Source of the DNA: Alphaproteobacteria bacterium
Lineage (GTDB): Bacteria; Pseudomonadota; Alphaproteobacteria; DSM-16000; Inquilinaceae
Length of the DNA stretch: 64,000 nt
Direction: 5' to 3'
Assembly (NCBI GenBank): GCA_028277405.1
Contig: JANQGH010000042.1
Location: 124,001-188,000, forward strand
The position numbers and the translations under genes were made by a program. Positions 52,060-60,641 of the stretch are shown in pieces. How positions within the stretch are numbered: the stretch's first letter is position 1; every line of letters begins with the position of its first letter. A model generated the notes under the pieces. The model saw only the letters and a list, made by a program, of their open reading frames with translations. It made no database searches and was not told where the DNA came from.

Positions 52060-52844
52060 CCGCTGGATCTGCCGCGCACATAGATCGGGGCGAACTGCCG
52101 ATCTTGACGGATTTCCGCCTCACCGGCCTTGGCCAGTTCCAGCGATGCGGCGAATGTCGACGCGAGTGCCGACCGGGCCAGCAGCGGGTCGTTGTCGTGA
52201 TCCGGCAGAAAGCCGGTCAGCACAGTCCAGCCGGGCGACAGGCCAAGCATTTCGGTCAGCCGCCTGACTGCCTGGTCAGTCGTGTAAAGGCGCGAGGCTT
52301 GGATCTGTAGGCTTGCCGAACTGACGCGCTGGCGGCGATGGTGGTCGCCATAGGCAGCCAGCAGATCATACAGATTCGCCTCATAGACCGGCCGCAGCAC
52401 GACAGTGGTCGGCTCCGGCGCACCGCGCGCGAAGACGTCGAAGCCGAGGCAGTTTCGGGCCTGTAGCTGGGCCCCCGCCTTCCGCATGGCCTCCAGCCGT
52501 TGCAACTGAAACTGAAGGGCGGCCGCGAGTTCGGCCCCGGTCGGCTCGTCCTCGCTTTCGTCCGCCGGCAGCAGCAGCCTTGACTTCAGATAGGCCAGCC
52601 AAGCCGCCATCACCAGGTAATCGGCTGCCAGTTCCAGGCGCAGGGCACGCGCCCGCTCGACAAAGGCGAGATACTGCTCGGCCAGGGCCAGGATCGAAAT
52701 CTGGCTCAGGTCGACCTTTTGGTCCCGCGCCTGGTCCAGCAGCAGATCAATTGGGCCTTCATAGGCATCCAGCCGAAGGATGAAGGCGTCGACCGCGCGT
52801 TCCGGCGGGGGATCTTCGAAATCGTCGTCGGTCATTTCCGTCAC
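52056..52844 (-). CDS. scpA: Segregation and condensation protein A (kleisin)
   Basis: A 262-residue kleisin bridging SMC heads. The N-terminal YEGPIDLLLDQARDQKVDLSQISI is the signature, followed by AADYLVMAAWLAYLKSRLLLP. The C-terminal winged-helix region ends near FAPIYVRG. It is directly coupled to scpB and lies 42 bases downstream of nagZ. Confidence 0.95.
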   Translation of the reverse strand: MTEMTDDDFEDPPPERAVDAFILRLDAYEGPIDLLLDQARDQKVDLSQISILALAEQYLAFVERARALRLELAADYLVMAAWLAYLKSRLLLPADESEDEPTGAELAAALQFQLQRLEAMRKAGAQLQARNCLGFDVFARGAPEPTTVVLRPVYEANLYDLLAAYGDHHRRQRVSSASLQIQASRLYTTDQAVRRLTEMLGLSPGWTVLTGFLPDHDNDPLLARSALASTFAASLELAKAGEAEIRQDRQFAPIYVRGRSSG

Positions 52845-52886
52845 GACTGTGCCCTCACTTGTGCTGTCGAGGCAATCGCCATCGCA

Positions 52887-53972
52887 CTAGGCCGCCAGCC
52901 AGTCCGCCACTTGTCGGCGGGCATCGGCCGCATCGATCGGTGTCGGCGACCCGACCGAAGCCGCCGCCGCCGCGAGCCGGCCAACCGCCGCGTCGGTGAG
53001 CCGGGGGACGGTCGATGCGAGGGCCTCCATTTCGTCCAGCTTACCATTGCAATGCAACGCGATATCGCAGCCCGCCCGGAGACTGGCGCCCGCCCGTTCC
53101 TCGATCGATCCCGACAGCGCCTCCATCGACAGGTCGTCACTGACAAGCACGCCTTGGAATCCGACCCGGTCGCGAACGATGCCGTCGATGATTGTGCGGG
53201 ATTGGGTGGCCGGGTGTTCGGGGTCGAGCGCGCGGTAGACGATGTGCGCGGTCATCGCCCATGGCAGGTCCGCCAGGGCGATGAACGGGGCGAAGTCGAC
53301 GGTCTCAAGCGTCTCGAGGCCGGCCTCGACCACGGGCAGATCCTGGTGGCTGTCACACAGCGTTCTGCCGTGACCGGGGATATGCTTCATGATCGGCTGA
53401 ACGCCCGAAGCGAGCATCGTCTCCGCCATGGCCCGCCCGAGGGTGATGACGGTTTCGACATCGTCGGCGTACGACCGATCGCCGATCACGTCATGGGTGA
53501 ACGGATGGCCGACATCGAGCACCGGCACCGCATCGACATCGACACCGCAGGCCAGAAGATCGCTGGCTATTGCCCGTGCAAGCAGGCGAACGGCGGCCAG
53601 GCCGCGCTCAGGATCGCGCCGGTACAGATCCCCGATCACGCGCGCCGACGGGTCCTTCGGCCAGGAGGGCGGCCGCAGCCGCTGAACGCGCCCCCCCTCC
53701 TGATCGACCAGCACGGGGGCCGTCCGTCCGACCGCCTCACGCATTCTGTCGGTCAAGCGGCGCAGTTGCTCCCTATCCTTGCAGTTGCGCCGGAAGATGA
53801 CGAAGGCTACGGGGTCGGCCTCGCGGAACAGGCGGAACTCAGCGTCCGACAGATCCGGCCCCTCGCAACCGAAGGTGACCGCAAGGGCGCGGTTTGAGCC
53901 TGCCTCAGTCGATGGCTCGGACAATGCAGTCCCCTCCCCGTTCAACGATTGCGCCGCAGATGCGCCTTGCAT
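52887..53972 (-). CDS. nagZ: Beta-N-acetylhexosaminidase NagZ
   Basis: A 361-residue glycoside hydrolase family 3 enzyme of peptidoglycan recycling; it releases GlcNAc from GlcNAc-anhydroMur peptides in the cytoplasm. Motifs are VLVDQEGGRVQRL, the catalytic KHIPGHGRTLCDSHQDLP (general acid/base His-Asp dyad) and LVSDDLSMEALSG (nucleophile Asp). ATG 53972 gives a ~30-residue lead and overlaps the SPOR gene by 68 bases; a start nearer 53900 is possible. NagZ products can induce beta-lactamases in other bacteria. Confidence 0.94.
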   Translation of the reverse strand: MQGASAAQSLNGEGTALSEPSTEAGSNRALAVTFGCEGPDLSDAEFRLFREADPVAFVIFRRNCKDREQLRRLTDRMREAVGRTAPVLVDQEGGRVQRLRPPSWPKDPSARVIGDLYRRDPERGLAAVRLLARAIASDLLACGVDVDAVPVLDVGHPFTHDVIGDRSYADDVETVITLGRAMAETMLASGVQPIMKHIPGHGRTLCDSHQDLPVVEAGLETLETVDFAPFIALADLPWAMTAHIVYRALDPEHPATQSRTIIDGIVRDRVGFQGVLVSDDLSMEALSGSIEERAGASLRAGCDIALHCNGKLDEMEALASTVPRLTDAAVGRLAAAAASVGSPTPIDAADARRQVADWLAA

Positions 53973-54825
53973 CGGCTTCCAGCATCGGACCCGCCGAGAC
54001 CCGGATCAGCCGCCCGGGCTCAGCCGGCGAGGTCAGCCGTTCCTGCCCATCCAGCAAGTCCGGATAAAGGCGCACGAACCGATTCCATTCCGGTTCAACG
54101 GCCGCCTCGTCCTGAACGGCCGCCAGCTGCACGCGGTAGTCGCCGGCAATCGGTTCGTCCGCGACCTCGTCGATCAGAGCTGCGATCGTCGGCGCGGTCT
54201 CCGGCTCGACCTCGGCTTCTTGCACCGCCGCGACAAGGTCGTCCAGCGTATCGGCTTCCAGCGCTTCTTCGATCTCGGGAGAGACTTGCGTCGGCTCGGG
54301 AGACACCAGGGTCAGTTCCAGTTCCGGCGGCGATACCTCAGCCCAAGGCGGGTCGAGCAGCGGCGGCTCGGTGCCAGGCGGCAACCTTTCGAGAAAGACT
54401 TCCGGAACCGTTGGATCGCTGCGGCCCAGGCGGTCAGCGGACGACGGTGTCGGCAGCGCTTCCTCGGGCAGCGGTTCCTCTGCCGGTGCCTGCAGCAGCG
54501 CTGTTGCCAACAGCTCGGGATCCTCCGTCGGGCCGCGCTGCAGGATGACGCGGTCGCGGTGTGGCACGTCCATACCGCCGGGTTGGGCCGGACGCACCCT
54601 GGTTTCGCCAAGATTGGTCGTCACCAGTGGAACATCAGTGGTGCCTGGCGAGCCGTCGCCGCCTTGATAGATCGTCACGACGGCAAACACGACGCCGCCG
54701 GCAACGGCCAAGGTCAACAGCAGTCGAGCAATTCGCAACCAGACAGGCGCACGACGCGCGGCCCGTGGCGCCCGCCCGGACGCCGCCAGGTCATCATCGT
54801 CATCGACGCGATAGAGAATCGCCAT
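53905..54825 (-). CDS. SPOR domain-containing membrane protein
   Basis: A 306-residue bitopic protein: a short cytoplasmic head with an Asp run, one TM helix (~28-50), a long acidic Pro/Glu-rich periplasmic linker, and a C-terminal SPOR domain (~228-303; YRVQLAAVQDEAAVEPEWNRF, RLIRVSAGPMLEADARRICGAI). SPOR domains bind denuded septal glycans, so it is likely a divisome-associated protein. It lies 7 bases after dgt. Confidence 0.88.
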   Translation of the reverse strand: MAILYRVDDDDDLAASGRAPRAARRAPVWLRIARLLLTLAVAGGVVFAVVTIYQGGDGSPGTTDVPLVTTNLGETRVRPAQPGGMDVPHRDRVILQRGPTEDPELLATALLQAPAEEPLPEEALPTPSSADRLGRSDPTVPEVFLERLPPGTEPPLLDPPWAEVSPPELELTLVSPEPTQVSPEIEEALEADTLDDLVAAVQEAEVEPETAPTIAALIDEVADEPIAGDYRVQLAAVQDEAAVEPEWNRFVRLYPDLLDGQERLTSPAEPGRLIRVSAGPMLEADARRICGAIVERGGDCIVRAID

Positions 54826-54832
54826 GGCGCGC

Positions 54833-55981
54833 CTAGTGCCGGTCTCGCAGATCGAAAAGCCGCTGATGTTCCAGCAGCGCGTAGCGGTCGGTCATGCCGG
54901 CGATGTAGTCGGCCACGACCCGCGCCCGTCCCCCATCGTCGGTGTCGAGCGCGGCCTCCTGCCAGTCGGTCGGCAGCGTGTCGGGGCGTTCGTTGAACAG
55001 CCGGAACAGCGTGCCGACCAGCCGCGCGGCCTTCGCCGTCTCGCGATTGACTTTGTAGTGTCGATACATCCGCCGCATCAGAAACGACCGCAACTGCCGG
55101 TTATTCTCCGCCATTCCGGACGAAAAGGCGACCATTGGCTGATCGGCCCGCCTGATTTCTTCAATATTTTCTGGGTTTAGGGCTGAAAGTCGCGACTGCG
55201 TCTCAACAATGAGATCCGCCGCCATCCGATTGATCAAGCGACGAATCGATTCGTGTACCAGGCGCCGACGGTGAAGGCCCGGATACTTGGACTGCACTTC
55301 AGAGAAGATCGCGGCCACGAACGGCACCTCGGCCAGGTCATCGACCGTGAACAGCCCGGCGCGCAATCCGTCGTCGATGTCGTGATTGTTGTAGGCGATG
55401 TCGTCGGCCAAAGCCGCCACCTGTGCCTCGGCCCCTGGGTGGGCGCCCAGCTCCAGGTCCCAAATCTCGTTCAGGTCGGCGAGCGTCGGCGATACCGCAT
55501 CGGTCATCGGGCCGTTATGCTTGGCCACGCCCTCCATACACTCCCAGCTTAAATTCAGGCCGTCGAAATCCGCGTAGCGTTGCTCAAGGGTGGTGAGAAT
55601 GCGGATCGTCTGATCATTGTGCTGAAAGCCGCCATAGGCCGCCATTTCCGCGTCGAGCGCCCGCTCACCCGCATGGCCGAAGGGGGTATGGCCAAGGTCA
55701 TGGGCCAGCGCGATCGCCTCGGCAAGATCCTCGTCCAAGCTCAACGAGCGGCTGATCGACCGGGCGATCTGCGCGACCTCCAGGCTGTGGGTCAGCCTTG
55801 TGCGGTAATAGTCACCGACATGGAAGACGAAGACCTGGGTCTTGTATTGCAGCTTGCGAAAGGCGCCGGAATGGACGATCCGGTCGCGGTCCCGCTGAAA
55901 GGGCGTTCTGGTCGCGCTTTCGGGTTCGGGGACCAGCCGTCCCCTGCTGCGGTCCGGGTGAGTCGCATAGGCAGCCAACAT
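54833..55981 (-). CDS. dgt: Deoxyguanosinetriphosphate triphosphohydrolase-like protein
   Basis: A 382-residue HD-domain dNTPase. ATG 55981 is preferred, with AGGG ~9 bases upstream; a TTG at 55999 would add six residues. It opens with SRGRLVPEPESATRTPFQRDRDRIVHS, and the HD motif is spread over LTHSLEVAQIARSI and ALAHDLGHTPFGHAGERAL, ending in NNHDIDDGLRAG. It removes triphosphate from dNTPs. In related genomes argS usually follows, but here the SPOR gene comes next. Confidence 0.93.
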   Translation of the reverse strand: MLAAYATHPDRSRGRLVPEPESATRTPFQRDRDRIVHSGAFRKLQYKTQVFVFHVGDYYRTRLTHSLEVAQIARSISRSLSLDEDLAEAIALAHDLGHTPFGHAGERALDAEMAAYGGFQHNDQTIRILTTLEQRYADFDGLNLSWECMEGVAKHNGPMTDAVSPTLADLNEIWDLELGAHPGAEAQVAALADDIAYNNHDIDDGLRAGLFTVDDLAEVPFVAAIFSEVQSKYPGLHRRRLVHESIRRLINRMAADLIVETQSRLSALNPENIEEIRRADQPMVAFSSGMAENNRQLRSFLMRRMYRHYKVNRETAKAARLVGTLFRLFNERPDTLPTDWQEAALDTDDGGRARVVADYIAGMTDRYALLEHQRLFDLRDRH

Positions 55982-56085
55982 GGGCGCCGACCCTATCAAT
56001 GCGCATCCGCCGGGTCATCCCGCCTTTGACAGGCGGTCATAATTTCCTAAATGATGGGGACGTTCCAACCGATCGAGGACCAGAA

Positions 56086-56445
56086 ATGCCAGAAGCCGAC
56101 ATCGCGCCCGCGCCGGATCGTGTCCTGGGCCTGTCCGCCAGCGCCGCGCGGCGGGTGGCCGAACTGATGCGGGCGGAGAAGAATGACGGTCTTATGCTGC
56201 GCATCGCCGTGTCGGGCGGCGGCTGTTCCGGCTTTCAATACGGCTTCAGCTTCGACGACACCGTGCGCGACGACGACCTGACCTTCGAACGCGACGGCGT
56301 GCGCGTCGTGGTCGACGACGTCTCGCTCGATCTGTTGAACGGTTCGGAAATCGATTATGTGGAAGAGCTGATCGGCGCGTCGTTTCAGGTGAAGAACCCG
56401 AACGCCACGGCGTCGTGCGGCTGCGGCACCTCGTTCTCGATGTAG
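56086..56445 (+). CDS. erpA: Iron-sulfur cluster insertion protein (ErpA/IscA type)
   Basis: A 119-residue A-type carrier from ATG 56086. The three cluster-binding cysteines are C47 (SGGGCSGFQYGF), C111 and C113 (SCGCGTSFSM). It delivers Fe-S clusters to apo-proteins. Assignment to ErpA rather than IscA rests on the context beside dgt and xthA, common in alphaproteobacteria, and is not certain. It is divergent from dgt across ~105 bases. Confidence 0.93.
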   Translation: MPEADIAPAPDRVLGLSASAARRVAELMRAEKNDGLMLRIAVSGGGCSGFQYGFSFDDTVRDDDLTFERDGVRVVVDDVSLDLLNGSEIDYVEELIGASFQVKNPNATASCGCGTSFSM

Positions 56446-56454
56446 CGGGCCGCC

Positions 56455-57231
56455 ATGCCCCGCATCGCCACCTGGAATGTCAATTCGGTCAAGGCGCGCT
56501 TGGCCAATGTGTTGGAATGGTTGAAAAGCGCCTCTCCGGACATCGCGCTGTTGCAGGAGCTGAAATGCACGACGGAGAACTTCCCGCGCCTTGAGATCGA
56601 GGATCTGGGCTACAACGCCGCCGTCCTGGGCCAGAAGAGCTATAACGGCGTGGCCATCCTGGCCAAACGGCCGATCGAGGATGTGCTGGAAGGACTGCCG
56701 GACAGTGACGACGATCAGGCCCGCTATATCGAGGGTACGGTCGACGGCGTTCGCGTTGCGTCCATCTATCTACCGAACGGCAACCCTGCCGATACCGAGA
56801 AGTTCCCTTACAAGCTGGTCTGGATGGATCGGCTGCGCGATCGTGCGGCGGCGCTCTTGGAAACCGAGATGCCGGTCGCGCTCGGCGGCGACTACAACAT
56901 TATTCCCGAGGACGAGGATTGCTACGACCCGGCCGCGTGGAAGGGTGACGCCCTGTTCAGGCCGGAGAGCCGCGGCAAGTTCCGCGCGATTGAGTATCTC
57001 GGCTACACCGAGGCCTTTCGCGCGCTACACAGCGGGCGCGGTCACTACACCTTCTGGGACTATCAGGCCGGCGCCTGGCAGCACGATAACGGCATCCGCA
57101 TCGACCACTTCCTGCTCAGCGCGCAAGCCGCCGACCGTCTGGAAGCCTGCGAGATCGACCGGACACCCCGTGCCAAGCCCAAGGCGTCCGACCACACCCC
57201 TGTCGTCGTGACGCTACGCGACGCCGCCTGA
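56455..57231 (+). CDS. xthA: Exodeoxyribonuclease III
   Basis: A 258-residue AP endonuclease/3'-5' exonuclease for base excision repair. Catalytic segments: ATWNVNSV near the N-terminus, LLQELKC (metal-binding Glu), GGDYNIIPEDEDC (Asp/Asn pair), RIDHFLLS and KASDHTPVVV (catalytic Asp-His). It starts 9 bases after the erpA stop. Its stop is 10 bases from that of the convergent halohydrin dehalogenase-like gene. Confidence 0.95.
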   Translation: MPRIATWNVNSVKARLANVLEWLKSASPDIALLQELKCTTENFPRLEIEDLGYNAAVLGQKSYNGVAILAKRPIEDVLEGLPDSDDDQARYIEGTVDGVRVASIYLPNGNPADTEKFPYKLVWMDRLRDRAAALLETEMPVALGGDYNIIPEDEDCYDPAAWKGDALFRPESRGKFRAIEYLGYTEAFRALHSGRGHYTFWDYQAGAWQHDNGIRIDHFLLSAQAADRLEACEIDRTPRAKPKASDHTPVVVTLRDAA

Positions 57232-57241
57232 TCGACTCCCG

Positions 57242-57937
57242 CTAGGCCCAACCGCCGGCGATGGGCACTACATGGCCGGTGATGAAGCCGCACTTGTCGG
57301 ACGCAAAGAATGCGATTGTTTCGGCGACCTCGTCCGGCTTGCCGAGACGTTTTGCCGGGATGTTGGCGAGCATCTTCGCCATGGCGGTCTCGTTGGCCAG
57401 AAGCTCCGGCGGAAAGTAGGTCGGGTTTTCGATGTAGTTGGGTGCGATGGCGTTGATCTGAATGTTGAACGGCGCGAGTTCCAGCGACAGGGACTTGACC
57501 AAGGCATTGGCCGCGCCGCGCGCCGTTGCGTACATCGAATAGTTGGCAAGCCCACGCAACGGCGCCGCCGAGGTGACCATGATGATCCTGCCGGCCCGCG
57601 CGGACTTCATATGCGGCACGGCCCGACCGATCAGCCTGTAGGGCCATTCCACCAACGCATCCAGGGCACGGCGCATTTCCGCCGGATCGGCCTCGTCGAC
57701 CGGTGCCCGAACCGCCGGGTAGGCGTCGTTGCAAATCAGGGTATCGATCCTGCCATGCTCGGCAATGACCTGGTCGACGAGGGCTTCCGGCTCCGTAGAT
57801 TTGGCCCCCACAGTCTCGGAAGCTGGCGCGCCACCATGGCAAACCACGGTGGCGCCATAACCGGTTAGCACGGCTGCCGTTGCCGGGCCGACGAAGTGCT
57901 CCGCGTTGGTGACCACGATAACCTGGTCGTTCAGCAC
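57242..57937 (-). CDS. Putative halohydrin dehalogenase (SDR-related)
   Basis: A 231-residue Rossmann-fold protein that would normally be called an SDR oxidoreductase. However the nucleotide-binding TGxxxGxG loop is replaced by T10-x4-F15-x-G17 (TNAEHFVG), and the catalytic set is S123-x12-Y136-x3-R140, with Arg in place of the SDR Lys. Both are the published diagnostic signatures of halohydrin dehalogenases (HheA-G). Further likeness to HheC includes VVCH after the first helix, VTSAAP around the Ser, and APNYIENPTYFPP, which lines the halide/epoxide site. The expected reaction is reversible conversion of vicinal halohydrins to epoxides plus halide, without NAD(P)H. Substrate unknown. It stands between xthA (convergent) and ilvD. 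Confidence 0.8.
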   Translation of the reverse strand: MLNDQVIVVTNAEHFVGPATAAVLTGYGATVVCHGGAPASETVGAKSTEPEALVDQVIAEHGRIDTLICNDAYPAVRAPVDEADPAEMRRALDALVEWPYRLIGRAVPHMKSARAGRIIMVTSAAPLRGLANYSMYATARGAANALVKSLSLELAPFNIQINAIAPNYIENPTYFPPELLANETAMAKMLANIPAKRLGKPDEVAETIAFFASDKCGFITGHVVPIAGGWA

Positions 57938-57970
57938 GGCGCTTCCCCTCGCCCGGCCCGGCGTTATCGA

Positions 57971-59710
57971 TCAGATGTCCGCATAGACGTGCTTCTCAGC
58001 CTTGCCGCCCGGATGGGTGACGGCGCCCTTCTCCGCGTCCCCGACTTGCTGGGCGAACTTCCACAAAGCGCCAGACTGATAGTCGTGCTCACGAGGCTTC
58101 CACTGGCGGCGGCGTTCGGCCAGCTCCTCGTCGGAAAGCTCGACGTCCAACGTGCCCTTCACCGCGTCGATGGCGATGATGTCGCCATCTTTCAGGAGAC
58201 CGATCGGACCGCCGACCGCCGCCTCCGGCCCGACATGGCCGATGCTGAAGCCCCTGGTCGCGCCAGAAAACCGCCCATCGGTGATGAGCGCCACCTTGCC
58301 GCCCATGCCCTGGCCGTAGATCGCGGCGGTCGTGGACAGCATTTCGCGCATGCCCGGCCCGCCGCGCGGCCCCTCGTAGCGCACGATCAGAACGTCGCCG
58401 GCTTCATATTTGTGGTCACGCACCGCGGCGAAGGCCTCTTCTTCGCTGTCGAAGCAGCGGGCGGGGCCTCTGAACTGCTGAACCAGCATGCCGGCGACCT
58501 TCACGATCGCCCCCTGCGGGGCCAGATTGCCGCGCAGCCCAACGACGCCGCCAGTCGGCGATATCGGGTTGCTGGTCGTATAGATCACGTCCTGGTCGGT
58601 CGGGAACGTTACGTCGGCCAGGTTTTCCGCGATCGTTTTGCCGGTAACCGTGATGCAGTCGCCGTGCATGTAACCGCCGTCCAGCAGGGCCTTCATCAAG
58701 ACCGGGACGCCGCCGACCTCGTACATGTCCTTGGCGACATACTTTCCGCCCGGCTTCATGTCGGCGATGTAGGGCGTGGATTTGAAGATCTCGCAGACAT
58801 CGTGCAGGTCGAAATCGATGCCGCATTCATGCGCGATCGCCGGCAGATGCAGGGCCGAGTTGGTCGAGCCACCCGAGGCCGCGACGACGCGGGCCGCGTT
58901 TTCCAACGCCTTGGGCGTCACGATGTCGCGGGGGCGCAGATTCAGCTCGATCAGCTTCATCACCGCCTCGCCCGAGGCCTCGGCATATTCATCGCGGGAT
59001 TCGTAGGGCGCCGGCGCGCCGGCGGAACCCGGCAGGGCCAGGCCCATCGCCTCGGAGACGCAGGCCATGGTGTTGGCGGTGAACTGGCCGCCGCACGAGC
59101 CGGCCGACGGGCAGGCCACGCATTCCAGCTCGTGCAAATCCTCGTCGGACATCTTGCCGGCCGAGTGGCTGCCGACGGCCTCGAAGACGTCGACCACGGT
59201 GACATCCTTGCCCTTGAACCGGCCGGGCAGGATCGTGCCGCCATACATGAACACGGACGGGCAATTGAGCCGGACCATCGCCATCATCATGCCCGGTAGC
59301 GACTTGTCGCAGCCCGCCAGACCGACCAGGCCGTCATAGCAATGGCCGCGCATGGTCAACTCCACGGAGTCCGCGATCGCCTCGCGGCTGGCCAGGCTGG
59401 ACTTCATGCCCTGATGGCCCATGGCGATGCCATCGGTCACCGTGATCGTGGTGAACTCGCGCGGCGTGCCGCCGGCCCGATCAACGCCACGCTTGGTCGC
59501 CTGGGCCTGGCGCGAGAGGGCAATGTTGCAGGGTGCGGCCTCATTCCAGCAAGTCGCGACGCCGACGAAGGGCTGGGCAATCTGCTCCTCCGTCATTCCC
59601 ATCGCATAATAATAGGACCGGTGCGGTGCCCGGTCGGGACCGACCGAGACGTGCCGGCTGGGCAGTTTCGACTTGTCGAACTTGGACTTGCCGGGATGGT
59701 CAAGCGGCAT
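57971..59710 (-). CDS. ilvD: Dihydroxy-acid dehydratase
   Basis: A 579-residue Fe-S dehydratase of isoleucine, valine and pantothenate synthesis. Cluster cysteines are C54 ([10 protein letters not shown]), C134 (GCDKSLPG) and C206 (CPSAGSCGG); the three-Cys arrangement suggests the 2Fe-2S type. [16 protein letters not shown] and [19 protein letters not shown] are the substrate/Mg signatures. A strong GGAGGTAAAGGAG precedes ATG 59710. Edd (6-phosphogluconate dehydratase) is excluded by the overall motif pattern and length. Confidence 0.94.
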   Translation of the reverse strand: MPLDHPGKSKFDKSKLPSRHVSVGPDRAPHRSYYYAMGMTEEQIAQPFVGVATCWNEAAPCNIALSRQAQATKRGVDRAGGTPREFTTITVTDGIAMGHQGMKSSLASREAIADSVELTMRGHCYDGLVGLAGCDKSLPGMMMAMVRLNCPSVFMYGGTILPGRFKGKDVTVVDVFEAVGSHSAGKMSDEDLHELECVACPSAGSCGGQFTANTMACVSEAMGLALPGSAGAPAPYESRDEYAEASGEAVMKLIELNLRPRDIVTPKALENAARVVAASGGSTNSALHLPAIAHECGIDFDLHDVCEIFKSTPYIADMKPGGKYVAKDMYEVGGVPVLMKALLDGGYMHGDCITVTGKTIAENLADVTFPTDQDVIYTTSNPISPTGGVVGLRGNLAPQGAIVKVAGMLVQQFRGPARCFDSEEEAFAAVRDHKYEAGDVLIVRYEGPRGGPGMREMLSTTAAIYGQGMGGKVALITDGRFSGATRGFSIGHVGPEAAVGGPIGLLKDGDIIAIDAVKGTLDVELSDEELAERRRQWKPREHDYQSGALWKFAQQVGDAEKGAVTHPGGKAEKHVYADI

Positions 59711-59789
59711 GGGGCTCCTTTACCTCCTCAGGTTTTGATCGGCCGGCAAGATTAGGGGCGACGCACCGCGATGCCTAGCTTTTCCGGTG

Positions 59790-60581
59790 TCAGGGCTGGC
59801 CTGCGCGCGCTTCGGCCGCAATTGCCGGCAGAATCGTCTGAACGAGAGCCATCGCTTCCTCACGCGGCATGCCCGGTTCCAACTGCTCGTCAAACAAGGT
59901 GCGCAATATGATTTCGTCGTTGGCGGTCATGCGTTCGATCAGCGCACCGAAATCATTGAAGGCCGACGGGTCCAGGAGCCGCGTATCGTCGAACGCGCCG
60001 AATGGCTGGGCGGTTTCCTCGATCAAACAGTGATTGATGGTTTCGTCGGCCAGCCGTGAATTGATGCCGATCAGCGCCCCGTCCACCTCATCACCACCCA
60101 GCGTGACGAAGAAACACAAGGCCTGCGAAGCGATCGGGAACACCAGTTCCGGCGGCACCCAGGGGCGCAACATCAGGCCGACAAAGTATTCCTCGCCGAC
60201 GATGTAGACCTGAAACACGCGTTCCGGACCCTCGGCACCCTGGATCGGTCCGCGCGGTTCGGTGCCGATGACGGCCCGCACCTCAAGGCCGCTCGCCGAT
60301 GCAAGATGGGCGGCCTGCCTCTCCAACAGGGCAAACCGCTCGTCCGTGACCGCGCCGTAGAGCTCGAACCGGATCGGATCGACGGGTCGTATCAAGGTAT
60401 CCCGGCCGCGCGAGCCCTGGCCGAAGACCACGGCCTCGAACGCAAGCAGCAAGATGGCATCGCTGGCGATCTGGCCGTAGGTGGGCTTGGCGGCCAGTCC
60501 GGCGAACACGGCCAAGAACAGGGCCAGAACTGGGGCCAAGACCGGGGCGGGAAAACGAAGACGCGGTCGCGCGGAGTCCAT
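59790..60581 (-). CDS. DUF2927 domain-containing exported protein
   Basis: A 263-residue protein from ATG 60581, beginning with a hydrophobic signal segment (APVLALFLAVFAGLAA) and then a domain with CFFVTLGGDEVDGALIGIN, ETINHCLIEETAQPFGAFDD and MTANDEIILRTLFDEQL, characteristic of DUF2927, a Zn-peptidase-like fold common in alphaproteobacteria. The His-Cys arrangement in the helix hints at a metallopeptidase-like active site but no HExxH is present. It is downstream of valS on the same strand. Confidence 0.83.
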   Translation of the reverse strand: MDSARPRLRFPAPVLAPVLALFLAVFAGLAAKPTYGQIASDAILLLAFEAVVFGQGSRGRDTLIRPVDPIRFELYGAVTDERFALLERQAAHLASASGLEVRAVIGTEPRGPIQGAEGPERVFQVYIVGEEYFVGLMLRPWVPPELVFPIASQALCFFVTLGGDEVDGALIGINSRLADETINHCLIEETAQPFGAFDDTRLLDPSAFNDFGALIERMTANDEIILRTLFDEQLEPGMPREEAMALVQTILPAIAAEARAGQP

Positions 60582-60641
60582 TGCCCAAGTTAGGCGCGAC
60601 CATCCTGACCGCGCCAATCACAAGGGCGTGGCAGTGCCCCG

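Noticed and set aside
57242..57937. Plain annotation as 3-oxoacyl-ACP reductase or other SDR oxidoreductase
   Set aside because: The glycine-rich cofactor loop and the catalytic lysine are both missing and are replaced by the halohydrin dehalogenase pattern.
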